Of a DNA stretch of 64,000 nt, positions 27,687 to 35,042 are shown piece by piece. The first letter of the stretch is position 1. Every line of letters begins with the position of its first letter. The notes below the pieces were generated by a model, which was given only the letters and a program-made list of their open reading frames with translations, was not told where the DNA came from and ran no database searches. This stretch comes from Anaerobranca gottschalkii DSM 13577 (GTDB lineage Bacteria > Bacillota > Proteinivoracia > Proteinivoracales > Proteinivoracaceae), in assembly GCF_900111575.1 (NCBI RefSeq), contig NZ_FOIF01000003.1, positions 39,510-103,509 of the forward strand. Direction: 5' to 3'. The position numbers and the translations under genes are program-made.

Positions 27687-28229
27687 ATGAAAAAAATAAT
27701 TAAAGGTTTTCTGATTTTAATTTTAATGATATCGTTATTTGGTTGTTCTTACAAGACAGAGACAAATAATGAAAAAAAATATTTAACTATAGATGATATT
27801 ATTATGATTTTAGAAAAAGGGGATTACGAAATAGATTATAGAGATTATGTGGAAGTTGAAATATTTGAAAGTAAATTATTATTCAATAAAACTACAATAG
27901 CACAAGTTGTAGATGAAGAATTTTGCAATATTGTCTATTCAACAAAGGTAAAAAATATTTCTGATGAAACTATTGAACTAAATGTAGTTTTTTATATTCC
28001 TAAGGAACTAATTGAGAGAAATATTATAATAAGCTCGTATTGGTTTGATCAATTCATAGAATTAGACCCAGGTAGGAGATTGTTTATGGATGCAGGTATT
28101 ATCATGAAGCATTATGATAGATTAAATGAGGAAGAAAGGGAGATTTTTGAGAGATTAAAAAATACCTTGTATTTCGAGGTTACCGTAAATGGTAAAAAAG
28201 GTTATGGAAAAGTATCTTTAGATGATTAA
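27687..28229 (+). CDS. Putative lipoprotein of unknown function
   Basis: This 180-aa protein has a clear lipoprotein signal (MKKIIKGFLILILMISLFGC, cysteine at residue 20). The mature part contains a stretch reading like an immunoglobulin-like or DUF4352-like beta domain (STKVKNISDETIELNVVFY), but I cannot name the family. The ribosome binding site is AAAGGGGG and a TATAAT lies at about 27653. It is probably a single gene. Confidence 0.72.
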   Translation: MKKIIKGFLILILMISLFGCSYKTETNNEKKYLTIDDIIMILEKGDYEIDYRDYVEVEIFESKLLFNKTTIAQVVDEEFCNIVYSTKVKNISDETIELNVVFYIPKELIERNIIISSYWFDQFIELDPGRRLFMDAGIIMKHYDRLNEEEREIFERLKNTLYFEVTVNGKKGYGKVSLDD

Positions 28230-28317
28230 CTATTCGACAAAACTTGACAAATTATTCCTTGATGATAAAATAAATAGAGCCTTAGGGCTTTATTTTTTTT
28301 GAAAGGAGTGTTTAATT

Positions 28318-28872
28318 TTGATTAAAGTTTCTAAAAGGATTTTTTATACATATGTTTCTTTAGTTGTAATTACTTTTATTCTAATTCAAGTTATAGTATT
28401 GTATAATAGTTATTTTATACAAAGTAGACTGAGTTATGGTTTAGAAAAAACAGGGGAAGAAGAAGTAATAGAAAAACAGAATTGGGATCCTTATTGGGGT
28501 AGATATACGAAAGAGGAAATTACTTTACTAGAAAAAATTGTCATGGCTGAAGCATACGGAGAGCCCTTTGAAGGCAAAGTAGCAGTAGTCAATGTTATTC
28601 TTAACAGAGTTAATTCCCCTTGTTATCCTGATACTATTAAAGAAGTAGTTTTTCAGCCAGGACAGTTTAATCCCACTTGGGATGGGTCTTTAGAAAGGGT
28701 TAGAGAAGTCACAATGAAAACTAAAATTGCTGTAAATAAAGGTTTACTTGGTTATCAAGTTGTCCCAGAAAACACTTTATTCTTTTTAAATAAAGATATA
28801 GCTAATGACTTTACCATACCTAATACGAGAGTCTTTGTTGAAAAAATAGGAAATCATTCATTTTATAGATAA
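28318..28872 (+). CDS. Cell wall hydrolase, SleB/CwlJ-type
   Basis: The 184-aa protein has one N-terminal transmembrane or signal segment (about 10-30) and a C-terminal SleB-type hydrolase domain. Typical sequence includes LLEKIVMAEAYGEPFEGKVA with the likely catalytic Glu, VILNRVNSP and FQPGQFNP. Such enzymes are lytic transglycosylases of the spore cortex or vegetative wall. There is no separate peptidoglycan-binding domain. The TTG start at 28318 follows GAAAGGAG. This may take part in spore outgrowth, given the germination genes nearby. Confidence 0.88.
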   Translation: MIKVSKRIFYTYVSLVVITFILIQVIVLYNSYFIQSRLSYGLEKTGEEEVIEKQNWDPYWGRYTKEEITLLEKIVMAEAYGEPFEGKVAVVNVILNRVNSPCYPDTIKEVVFQPGQFNPTWDGSLERVREVTMKTKIAVNKGLLGYQVVPENTLFFLNKDIANDFTIPNTRVFVEKIGNHSFYR

Positions 28873-29009
28873 AATTTATAGAGATAAAAATTTATCTTTT
28901 AGGAAAGATTTGTAAAGGAGCAGGATTTTTAATACTTTTATAGAATAAACTAATTAGGGCAGAATAAATAAAAATTACCCTTATAATTTTTTTAGAAAGG
29001 ATTGTTAAG

Positions 29010-29867
29010 ATGTCGGTAAAAATACTAACAGATAGTACCAGTTACTTACCTGAAGAAATCTGTCGGGAGTTAGGGATTATAAAAATCTCACTAAATGTAG
29101 TATTTAAAAATAAAAGTATAAAAGAGACGGAAATAACAAATGAAGAGTTTTATCCTCTAATGGAAAAAGAAGGGATACCAAAATCTTCCCAACCTTCAAC
29201 GGGGGAAATGTTTGAAGAAATGAAAAAGGTAGTAGAAAGTGGAGATAGCCTTGTTTGTGTCTTTATTTCTTCTAAAATGAGTGGTACATATCAGTCAGCT
29301 TTGATGGTTAAAGAAATGGTATTAGAGGAATATAAAGATGCTAAAATAGAAATTATTGATTCTGGATCTAATTGTATGCAACTTGGTTTTGCTGCAATGG
29401 TCGGTGCTAAGGCAGCGAAGGAAGGGAAATCCTTTAAAGAAGTTGTAGATATAATTAAGGGAAATATTAAAAGAAGTAGGTTCCTCTTTATTCCAGATAA
29501 TCTTGAGTATTTGAAAAAAGGGGGAAGGATTGGAGGAGCCACTGCTTTAATCGGAAATCTCTTAAAGATTATCCCTATCTTGACAGTAGAGGAAGGAAAA
29601 ACAAGTATACTTGACAAAGTTAGGACAAAAAAGAAGGCAGTAATGACGATGATTGATAAATTGATCCATGATAGCTCTATCTTTGGCCTTAAAGATGTTG
29701 TAGTTCATCATATTAACTGTTTTAATGAAGCAATAGAACTTTCAAAATTTATAGAGGAAAAGTTAAATGTTAAACCACAAATTGTCGATATTGGTCCAGT
29801 AATAGGTCTACACGTAGGACCTGGTGCAATTGGCTTTGTTTACTATACAGAAAAGGAGTTAACTTAA
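29010..29867 (+). CDS. DegV family fatty acid-binding protein (second of two)
   Basis: This 285-aa protein is of the same family as 19099-19962. Its motifs are LTDSTSYLPEEI, SSQPSTGEM, VFISSKMSGTYQSA and a C-terminal GLHVGPGAIGFVYY. The serine-containing N-terminal fatty acid carboxylate site and the C-terminal His/Gly motif fit a FakB-like carrier. The two paralogues are quite diverged, consistent with different acyl-chain preferences, which is an inference. AGAAAGGA precedes the ATG. Confidence 0.9.
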   Translation: MSVKILTDSTSYLPEEICRELGIIKISLNVVFKNKSIKETEITNEEFYPLMEKEGIPKSSQPSTGEMFEEMKKVVESGDSLVCVFISSKMSGTYQSALMVKEMVLEEYKDAKIEIIDSGSNCMQLGFAAMVGAKAAKEGKSFKEVVDIIKGNIKRSRFLFIPDNLEYLKKGGRIGGATALIGNLLKIIPILTVEEGKTSILDKVRTKKKAVMTMIDKLIHDSSIFGLKDVVVHHINCFNEAIELSKFIEEKLNVKPQIVDIGPVIGLHVGPGAIGFVYYTEKELT

Positions 29868-29883
29868 TAAAAGGTAAAGGTAA

Positions 29884-29911
29884 AAGCCAGTGTTGAAAAA
29901 AACACTGGCTT
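29884..29911. terminator. Bidirectional terminator between degV-like gene 2 and the zinc-ribbon gene
   Basis: AAGCCAGTGTT and AACACTGGCTT form an 11-bp perfect stem around an A-rich loop. Confidence 0.88.
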
Positions 29912-29917
29912 GTGATT

Positions 29918-31009
29918 TTAGTACATCCTAATAACTGAAATGATTATAAATATGAACATAATAGCTGTTAATACTGCAAAAGCTACTTTCCATGGACTTA
30001 TTGGAGCCTCACCATCTATTCTACCTGTTTGGCCGTTGATCATAAATTGATACCTTTTCCCTTTATAAGTATAAGCAGAAATCCAAACCGGTAACAATAG
30101 ATGTTTAAATTTGATATCATTATAATTAGTATTAATATTTAATCCCTTAACTTCATCGGCATTTATTTGTCTGATAATTCCGGAGCGGATAGTAAGGTCG
30201 ATTTCTCTTTTGGCAGCTTGCCATCCTTCTTTAAGGCCTACACTGTACTTTTCTGTAATAAATCCAGATAAATATTCCGGTTTATAATACACTAATTCCC
30301 TTAAATTAAAGGGTTTTATTTTATTAATTATCTTTTCATTAACATGGGTAGAACCCAGGACTAAAACATCATCAAAGAATTGGCTGAAACTTCCAGAAAC
30401 ATGGCGCCAACGGATTTTTCTCACCTGTCTTGTGACCCTTTGTCTTTTGCCATTGACTGTAGTCCAGTGGGTTTCTGTTACCCAATAATAAGTACCGGCT
30501 TGGGCGGTATATAGAGAAGAGGTTTGGGCATCATAGGTCCAGAAAGGTAAATAAAGGCCTTCAAGTTTATGGGAAATATATTGTTCTTTTAATGTATTAG
30601 GGGCGAAAAACTTTTTTCCAATCCAAACCCTGAATTTTTCCTCAGCCTCTTTTTTCCCTATTTTAAAGGGAATAAGGGTTTCCGGCGGTATCCCTGCCTT
30701 TATACTATCTTGAACGATGTGGGATGAACCACAAAATGGGCAGGATTTAGAAAGGATATGGGCTTCAATTATTGTGTCAGCACCACAACTATCACAATGA
30801 ATTACCTTTTGGTTTCTATCCCACTCCTTTGGAGGATTTTCTAAAAAGGATTTAAAACAATATTCCGTTATTTCCCCAATTTCTTCTTGGATTTGAATCT
30901 TTGTGTCACAATAGGGACAGGTCATTGACTGTTCTTTAGGATTAAACTTGATATTGGCACCACAACCTGGACAAGTAAACCTTTCTGTATCTTTTTTAAT
31001 TGCTTCCAT
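29918..31009 (-). CDS. Zinc-ribbon membrane protein (YdjG-like)
   Basis: The 363-aa protein starts with two zinc ribbons (CPGCG...CPYC near residues 14-34 and CDSCG...CPFC near 72-97). It continues with a beta-rich middle region (LPFWTYDAQTSSLYTAQAG) and ends with one transmembrane segment (about 338-361). This layout matches the TFIIB-type zinc-ribbon proteins including B. subtilis YdjG, which with YdjH and YdjI recruits a PspA-type protein to the membrane. It lies 20 bp downstream of an SPFH gene, the same partnership. No pspA gene is adjacent. Confidence 0.75.
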   Translation of the reverse strand: MEAIKKDTERFTCPGCGANIKFNPKEQSMTCPYCDTKIQIQEEIGEITEYCFKSFLENPPKEWDRNQKVIHCDSCGADTIIEAHILSKSCPFCGSSHIVQDSIKAGIPPETLIPFKIGKKEAEEKFRVWIGKKFFAPNTLKEQYISHKLEGLYLPFWTYDAQTSSLYTAQAGTYYWVTETHWTTVNGKRQRVTRQVRKIRWRHVSGSFSQFFDDVLVLGSTHVNEKIINKIKPFNLRELVYYKPEYLSGFITEKYSVGLKEGWQAAKREIDLTIRSGIIRQINADEVKGLNINTNYNDIKFKHLLLPVWISAYTYKGKRYQFMINGQTGRIDGEAPISPWKVAFAVLTAIMFIFIIISVIRMY

Positions 31010-31029
31010 AAGGAGATAATCCTTTCATC

Positions 31030-32163
31030 TTAGATTTTCGTACCACATTCAGGGCAGAATTTAGCCCCTGGATTTAATTCAATTCCACAATTACCACAAT
31101 TTAATTTTTGCGGTTTACCACACTGGGGACAGAACTTAGCTTCTTTTTCAATAGGGACAGAACAATGGATACACTTTGTTTTTTGGATATCCATTGAAGT
31201 ACCACATTGACTACAAAATTTAGCTTGAGGTAAATTATCAGCTCCACATTTAGGACAGGGTACTTTAGTTACTTCATTACCTTGGGGTTGTGGAGTAGAT
31301 TGCATATTTTGATTGAAAGCTTGGGACATGACTTGCCCAATACCGACACCTGCACCTAATCCAACACCAGCTCCTGCCAGTCCTCCACCTTGGTTTTGGG
31401 CAGCATCCCGGATAGCCTCTGCCGTTTGATATTGGGTGTATTGTTGCATATTGCCAATAACCCCCATAGATGTTCTTTTGTCTAAGACTTTTTCAACTTC
31501 TTCAGGTAAAGAGATATTTTCTATGAAAAGGGAGACTAACTTTAACCCTAATTGGGAGAAACGGGGTTGTAAAGCTTCTGTGGCAGCTTCCCCTAACTCG
31601 TTATAATGCATAGCCAGGTCTAGGACGGGGATTTTACTTTCACTAATTAAATCGGCGATACCAGAAACCAGTGACCTTTTTAAGTGACTAACTATACTTT
31701 CTGTATCAAAGACCCTGTTTGTTCCGAAGATTTCTTTTAAAAATACTGCTGGTTCTTCTACCTTAAAGGAAAAAATTCCAAAGGCTCTAAATCTAACCAT
31801 ACCAAACTCAGGGTCCCTCATCATAATAGGATTTGATGTGCCCCATTTTTGATTAGTGAACTGTTTAGTGTTTACGAAATACACTTCAGCTTTAAAAGGG
31901 GAGTTAAACCCGTATTTCCAAGCCTTTAACTTAGTTAGGACTGGCATATTTTCAGTAGATAATTTATACCTACCTGGGCCGAAAATATCAGCAATTTGTC
32001 CTTCATTGACAAAAACAGCTGTTTGGGATTCCCTTACTGTTAATTGGGCACCCATTTTAATTTCATTGCCTTTAACGGGGAAACGATAAACTATAGTATC
32101 TGTACTATCATCGGTCCATTCAATTACTTCAATCAATTGACTTTTTATAAACTTAAACACCAT
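31030..32163 (-). CDS. SPFH domain protein with C-terminal zinc ribbons (YdjI-like)
   Basis: The 377-aa protein has an N-terminal SPFH/virion-core-like domain (about 1-230), a Gln/Gly/Ala-rich linker (about 245-295) and three zinc ribbons toward the C-terminus (CPKCG...CSQCG, CIHCS...CPQCG, CGNCG...CPECG). B. subtilis YdjI has the SPFH part and works with YdjG in membrane-stress protection; the extra zinc ribbons are known in many Firmicute homologues. It is the first gene of the two-gene operon. Confidence 0.8.
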   Translation of the reverse strand: MVFKFIKSQLIEVIEWTDDSTDTIVYRFPVKGNEIKMGAQLTVRESQTAVFVNEGQIADIFGPGRYKLSTENMPVLTKLKAWKYGFNSPFKAEVYFVNTKQFTNQKWGTSNPIMMRDPEFGMVRFRAFGIFSFKVEEPAVFLKEIFGTNRVFDTESIVSHLKRSLVSGIADLISESKIPVLDLAMHYNELGEAATEALQPRFSQLGLKLVSLFIENISLPEEVEKVLDKRTSMGVIGNMQQYTQYQTAEAIRDAAQNQGGGLAGAGVGLGAGVGIGQVMSQAFNQNMQSTPQPQGNEVTKVPCPKCGADNLPQAKFCSQCGTSMDIQKTKCIHCSVPIEKEAKFCPQCGKPQKLNCGNCGIELNPGAKFCPECGTKI

Positions 32164-32255
32164 TTTTCTACCTTCTTTCTTGAAATTTTTCTTAATCTAT
32201 TCTATTCTAACAATGAAGGCAATTTTCCTGCAAAATTTAAAAAAAGGTGATGAAA

Positions 32256-32414
32256 ATGGATAAAAAGAAAAAGCCCACTAAATTAACTAAAGAACAGTTT
32301 AAATACAAGGAGTGGGAAAAGTACAATAAAGAGTGGGATAACTGGAATAAAAAAGAAAAAGATGGTAATATGATGTATGAAGGGAAAGTAAAAGGCCATC
32401 GCTGGGGATGGTGA
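32256..32414 (+). CDS. Small Lys/Trp-rich protein (52 aa), unrecognised
   Basis: This short ORF starts MDKKKKPTKLTKEQFKYKEW and ends in GHRWGW. It contains six tryptophans and many lysines. AAAAAGGTGATG, a good ribosome binding site, lies 5-8 bases before the ATG. The composition is unlike random AT-rich DNA, so it is probably translated. No family is recognised. It sits between the divergent SPFH gene and deoD. Confidence 0.6.
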   Translation: MDKKKKPTKLTKEQFKYKEWEKYNKEWDNWNKKEKDGNMMYEGKVKGHRWGW

Positions 32415-32541
32415 TTATCCCTTATAATGGCTACTTAAAGGAGATATACTATGTACTAAGCCTGCTTTAATTTAGGATGTTTGCAGGATTAAGTAAATGC
32501 TTGTTAAATAATAAAAATAAATATGGATAGGAGTGTTAAAA

Positions 32542-33255
32542 ATGATACCAACACCACATATTGAAGCAAAAAACAAGGAAGAGATTGCAAAAACAGTTTT
32601 AATGCCTGGGGATCCCCTTAGGGCAAAGTTTATTGCAGACAATTTTTTAGAAGATGTAAAACAGTTTAATAGTGTCCGTAATGTTTTAGGCTATACTGGA
32701 ACCTATAAAGGAAGAAGAATATCAGTTATGGCAAGCGGGATGGGAATGCCTAGTATAGGTATCTACTCTTACGAACTTTTTAAATTTTACGGTGTAGAAA
32801 ACATCATTCGAATCGGTTCCTGTGGAGCATACACTCCAGAGTTAAAGCTCTATGATGTAATTTTAGCAAAAGAGGCTTGGAGTGAATCCACCTATGCCAA
32901 AGTACAAGGTGGTTACCAAAGGGATGTGATAGAAGGAAGTCCTGAATTAAATGAAAAGCTTATAAAAATTGCAGCTGAATTAGGTATCCCTATTAATGTA
33001 GCTAGAATACATTCTTCCGATGTCTTTTACAGAGAAAACTTTGAACAATACAAAGAGATCCGTGATAAATATGGATGTGTAGCAGTAGAAATGGAAGCCT
33101 TTGCCCTATTCCATAATGCAAAGGTATTGGGTAAAAATGCAGCTTGTTTACTTACAGTATCTGACAATTTAGCAACAGGTGAGGAAACAACTTCTCAAGA
33201 AAGACAAAATGCATTTACCAATATGATGAAAATTGCCTTGGAAATGGCAGAGTAA
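32542..33255 (+). CDS. deoD: Purine nucleoside phosphorylase, DeoD-type
   Basis: The enzyme phosphorolyses purine nucleosides to free base and (deoxy)ribose 1-phosphate. The 237-aa protein aligns along its whole length with the hexameric DeoD family: TPHIEAKNKEEIA, VLMPGDPLRAKFIA, YTGTYKGRRISVMASGMGMPS, RIGSCGAY and the active-site VSDNLATGE. A GTG at 32533 overlaps the AGGAG ribosome binding site, so the ATG at 32542 is chosen. It is a single gene with its own terminator. Confidence 0.95.
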   Translation: MIPTPHIEAKNKEEIAKTVLMPGDPLRAKFIADNFLEDVKQFNSVRNVLGYTGTYKGRRISVMASGMGMPSIGIYSYELFKFYGVENIIRIGSCGAYTPELKLYDVILAKEAWSESTYAKVQGGYQRDVIEGSPELNEKLIKIAAELGIPINVARIHSSDVFYRENFEQYKEIRDKYGCVAVEMEAFALFHNAKVLGKNAACLLTVSDNLATGEETTSQERQNAFTNMMKIALEMAE

Positions 33256-33264
33256 TTTTGGGAT

Positions 33265-33308
33265 AAAAAAGGTCTGAAAACCTTTAGAAGGGATTACAGA
33301 CCTTTTTT
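33265..33308 (+). terminator. deoD terminator
   Basis: AAAAAAGGTCTG pairs with CAGACCTTTTTT around a loop of about 20 bases, followed by T-rich DNA. The defence island begins just after. Confidence 0.85.
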
Positions 33309-33365
33309 AATTTTTTTATTATTTTACATTATTTTTTTACTATTGTTAACAAAAAAATGATTCAA

Positions 33366-33431
33366 TTGATGCATATATATTGACATCATGCATATACTAT
33401 AGTATCATTGCATCATAAAGAGGTGATGCAA
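33366..33431 (+). promoter_or_regulatory. Promoter and operator repeats of the toxin-antitoxin operon
   Basis: The promoter has TTGACA (33380-33385), a 17-bp spacer and TATCAT (33403-33408). TGATGCA-type words recur around it: TTGATGCA at 33366, TCATGCATA at 33386, and an inverted repeat TTGCATCA (33408-33415) / TGATGCAA (33424-33431). The inverted repeat brackets the ribosome binding site and the start codon. This is the arrangement expected of autorepression by the HTH antitoxin. Confidence 0.7.
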
Positions 33432-33841
33432 TGAACAGGCATTATAATCAGAATTATACTAGAGAGCAGATTGACGAGATTTTAAGAATTGTACAAGATT
33501 GTATCAGAGAGGAAAGATTTATTATATCAAAAAATGAGAATAGACAAGAAAACATAGATTTTATAAATGAATATAACTTAAACAGCAGAAGGCTAAAGGA
33601 TATTTTGTTAAAAATTAAAACAGAAGATTTTTGCCATTCATTGCAAAATACAAAAATAGGATTTGAGCATGAGGTTTTATATGTATTCTGTCCAAAGGTT
33701 ATTTTATTTAACTTTGATGGTGTAAAGGAACTGGTTGATATTTATACTAAATTTAATCTAATTCATAGTGAGAGTGGAAAACGAGTGATTGTCATATCGT
33801 TTCACAAGCGAAACAAGCCGATTGATTATCTTTTCCGATGA
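33431..33841 (+). CDS. MqsR-like toxin
   Basis: This 136-aa protein aligns in outline with MqsR, a RelE-superfamily mRNA endonuclease toxin. Shared features are an N-terminal helix leading to a strand, LKDILLKIKTEDFCHSLQN (compare the DFYKSM region), an FxPKVIL strand and the C-terminal VIVISFHKRNKP. It directly precedes an MqsA-like zinc-finger/HTH protein and sits behind a promoter with operator repeats, the normal setting of a type II toxin. Identity of the toxin family is by my reading of motif order, not a search. AAGAGG precedes the ATG. Confidence 0.7.
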   Translation: MNRHYNQNYTREQIDEILRIVQDCIREERFIISKNENRQENIDFINEYNLNSRRLKDILLKIKTEDFCHSLQNTKIGFEHEVLYVFCPKVILFNFDGVKELVDIYTKFNLIHSESGKRVIVISFHKRNKPIDYLFR

Positions 33842-33872
33842 TCAATCAGAAAGTTTGAAAGGAGGTATATTT

Positions 33873-34874
33873 ATGTATATAAATAAGACATTTTGCGAGG
33901 AATGTAGAAAAGATGTTGAATACATGGTAGAAACTGCAATAATTAAAGGTAAGATTAAAGGGGATGAATATGAGTATATTGGAAAGAAGGCTGTTTGTAC
34001 TAAATGTGGAAGTGAAGTCTATGTAACAGATATAGAGGACAAAAATCTAAAGAATTTGTATGATATGTATCGTCAAAAAAAAGGCATTATTTCCCTGGAG
34101 AAGATATTAGAAATTCCTCAAAAATATAATATTGGGAAACGTCCCTTATCATTGCTATTAGGTTGGGGAGAAATGACTTTTACTCGATATTGTGAAGGTG
34201 ATATGCCTACAAAACAGTATTCGGATATTCTTCAAAAGATCTATGATGACCCTGCATATTATAAAGAATTGTTGGAGAAAAATAAGGAGAATTTAAAATC
34301 TCCGCAGGCTTATGAAAAAAGTAAGCGGAAGGTTCAGGAACTGCTTGGAGAAGAAAATAATACAGGTTCAAAACTGGACTTAATTGTTCAATATCTGCTA
34401 TATAAATGTGAGGATATAACTCCTTTAGCTTTACAAAAGGCTTTATATTATGTTCAGGGTTTCTTTTATGCTTTTGAAGGACGTTTTCTTTTTGAAGAAG
34501 ATTGTGAGGCATGGATTCATGGACCTGTTTACAGGGATGTGTATAACAGGTACTCATCCTATCGGTTTGACCCTATTGAAAGTGTTGAAGATTTTGATGA
34601 ATCTGTTTTTACAACCTCTGAAAAAGCGATATTAGATAGCGTCATTAAAAACTTTTGCTGCTATAGCGGGAAAATATTAGAAAAGTTTACCCATATGGAG
34701 AAGCCATGGAAGCATACTAGAGGTGATTTGCCAGTGAATGCTAATTCAAACCGTATAATTCCCAAAGAATTACTTGGAGAATATTTCATTGCTGTGAAAG
34801 AAAAATTTTCTATGCTTACTCCTGGAGATATAGAAGTATATTCAAAATATATTTTTGAACAAATCAAAGGATAA
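33873..34874 (+). CDS. Antitoxin: zinc finger + HTH + Panacea (SocA/DUF4065) domain
   Basis: The 333-aa protein has three parts. An MqsA/YgiT-like N-terminal zinc finger (CEECRK near residue 7, CTKCG near 44) is followed by an HTH (KRPLSLLLGWGEMTFTRYCE, about 95-115) and then a C-terminal Panacea/SocA-type domain (about 175-333; ALQKALYYVQGFFYAF, WIHGPVYRDVYNRY). Panacea domains neutralise unrelated toxins in many toxin-antitoxin systems. The start at 33873 follows AAAGGAGG; an upstream in-frame codon at 33789 would overlap the toxin gene. It should both bind the toxin and repress the operon through the TGATGCA repeats. Confidence 0.82.
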   Translation: MYINKTFCEECRKDVEYMVETAIIKGKIKGDEYEYIGKKAVCTKCGSEVYVTDIEDKNLKNLYDMYRQKKGIISLEKILEIPQKYNIGKRPLSLLLGWGEMTFTRYCEGDMPTKQYSDILQKIYDDPAYYKELLEKNKENLKSPQAYEKSKRKVQELLGEENNTGSKLDLIVQYLLYKCEDITPLALQKALYYVQGFFYAFEGRFLFEEDCEAWIHGPVYRDVYNRYSSYRFDPIESVEDFDESVFTTSEKAILDSVIKNFCCYSGKILEKFTHMEKPWKHTRGDLPVNANSNRIIPKELLGEYFIAVKEKFSMLTPGDIEVYSKYIFEQIKG

Positions 34875-34899
34875 TCTGCTTTTAATATAAAGATAAAAT

Positions 34900-34931
34900 A
34901 AAACTCCCTTAACATTAAATAAGGGGGTTTT
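34900..34931 (+). terminator. Terminator of the toxin-antitoxin operon
   Basis: AAAACTCCCTTA pairs with TAAGGGGGTTTT (one T-G pair) around a short AT loop, followed by a T run. Confidence 0.87.
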
Positions 34932-35042
34932 ATTTTTACCTAAAAATAATCGAAATAATACAAAAAATAACAAAATATGTTATAATTATTATAATATTTA
35001 GTTCAATAATAAATTATTTTAAAATTTGGGGGAGTGTTTAAA

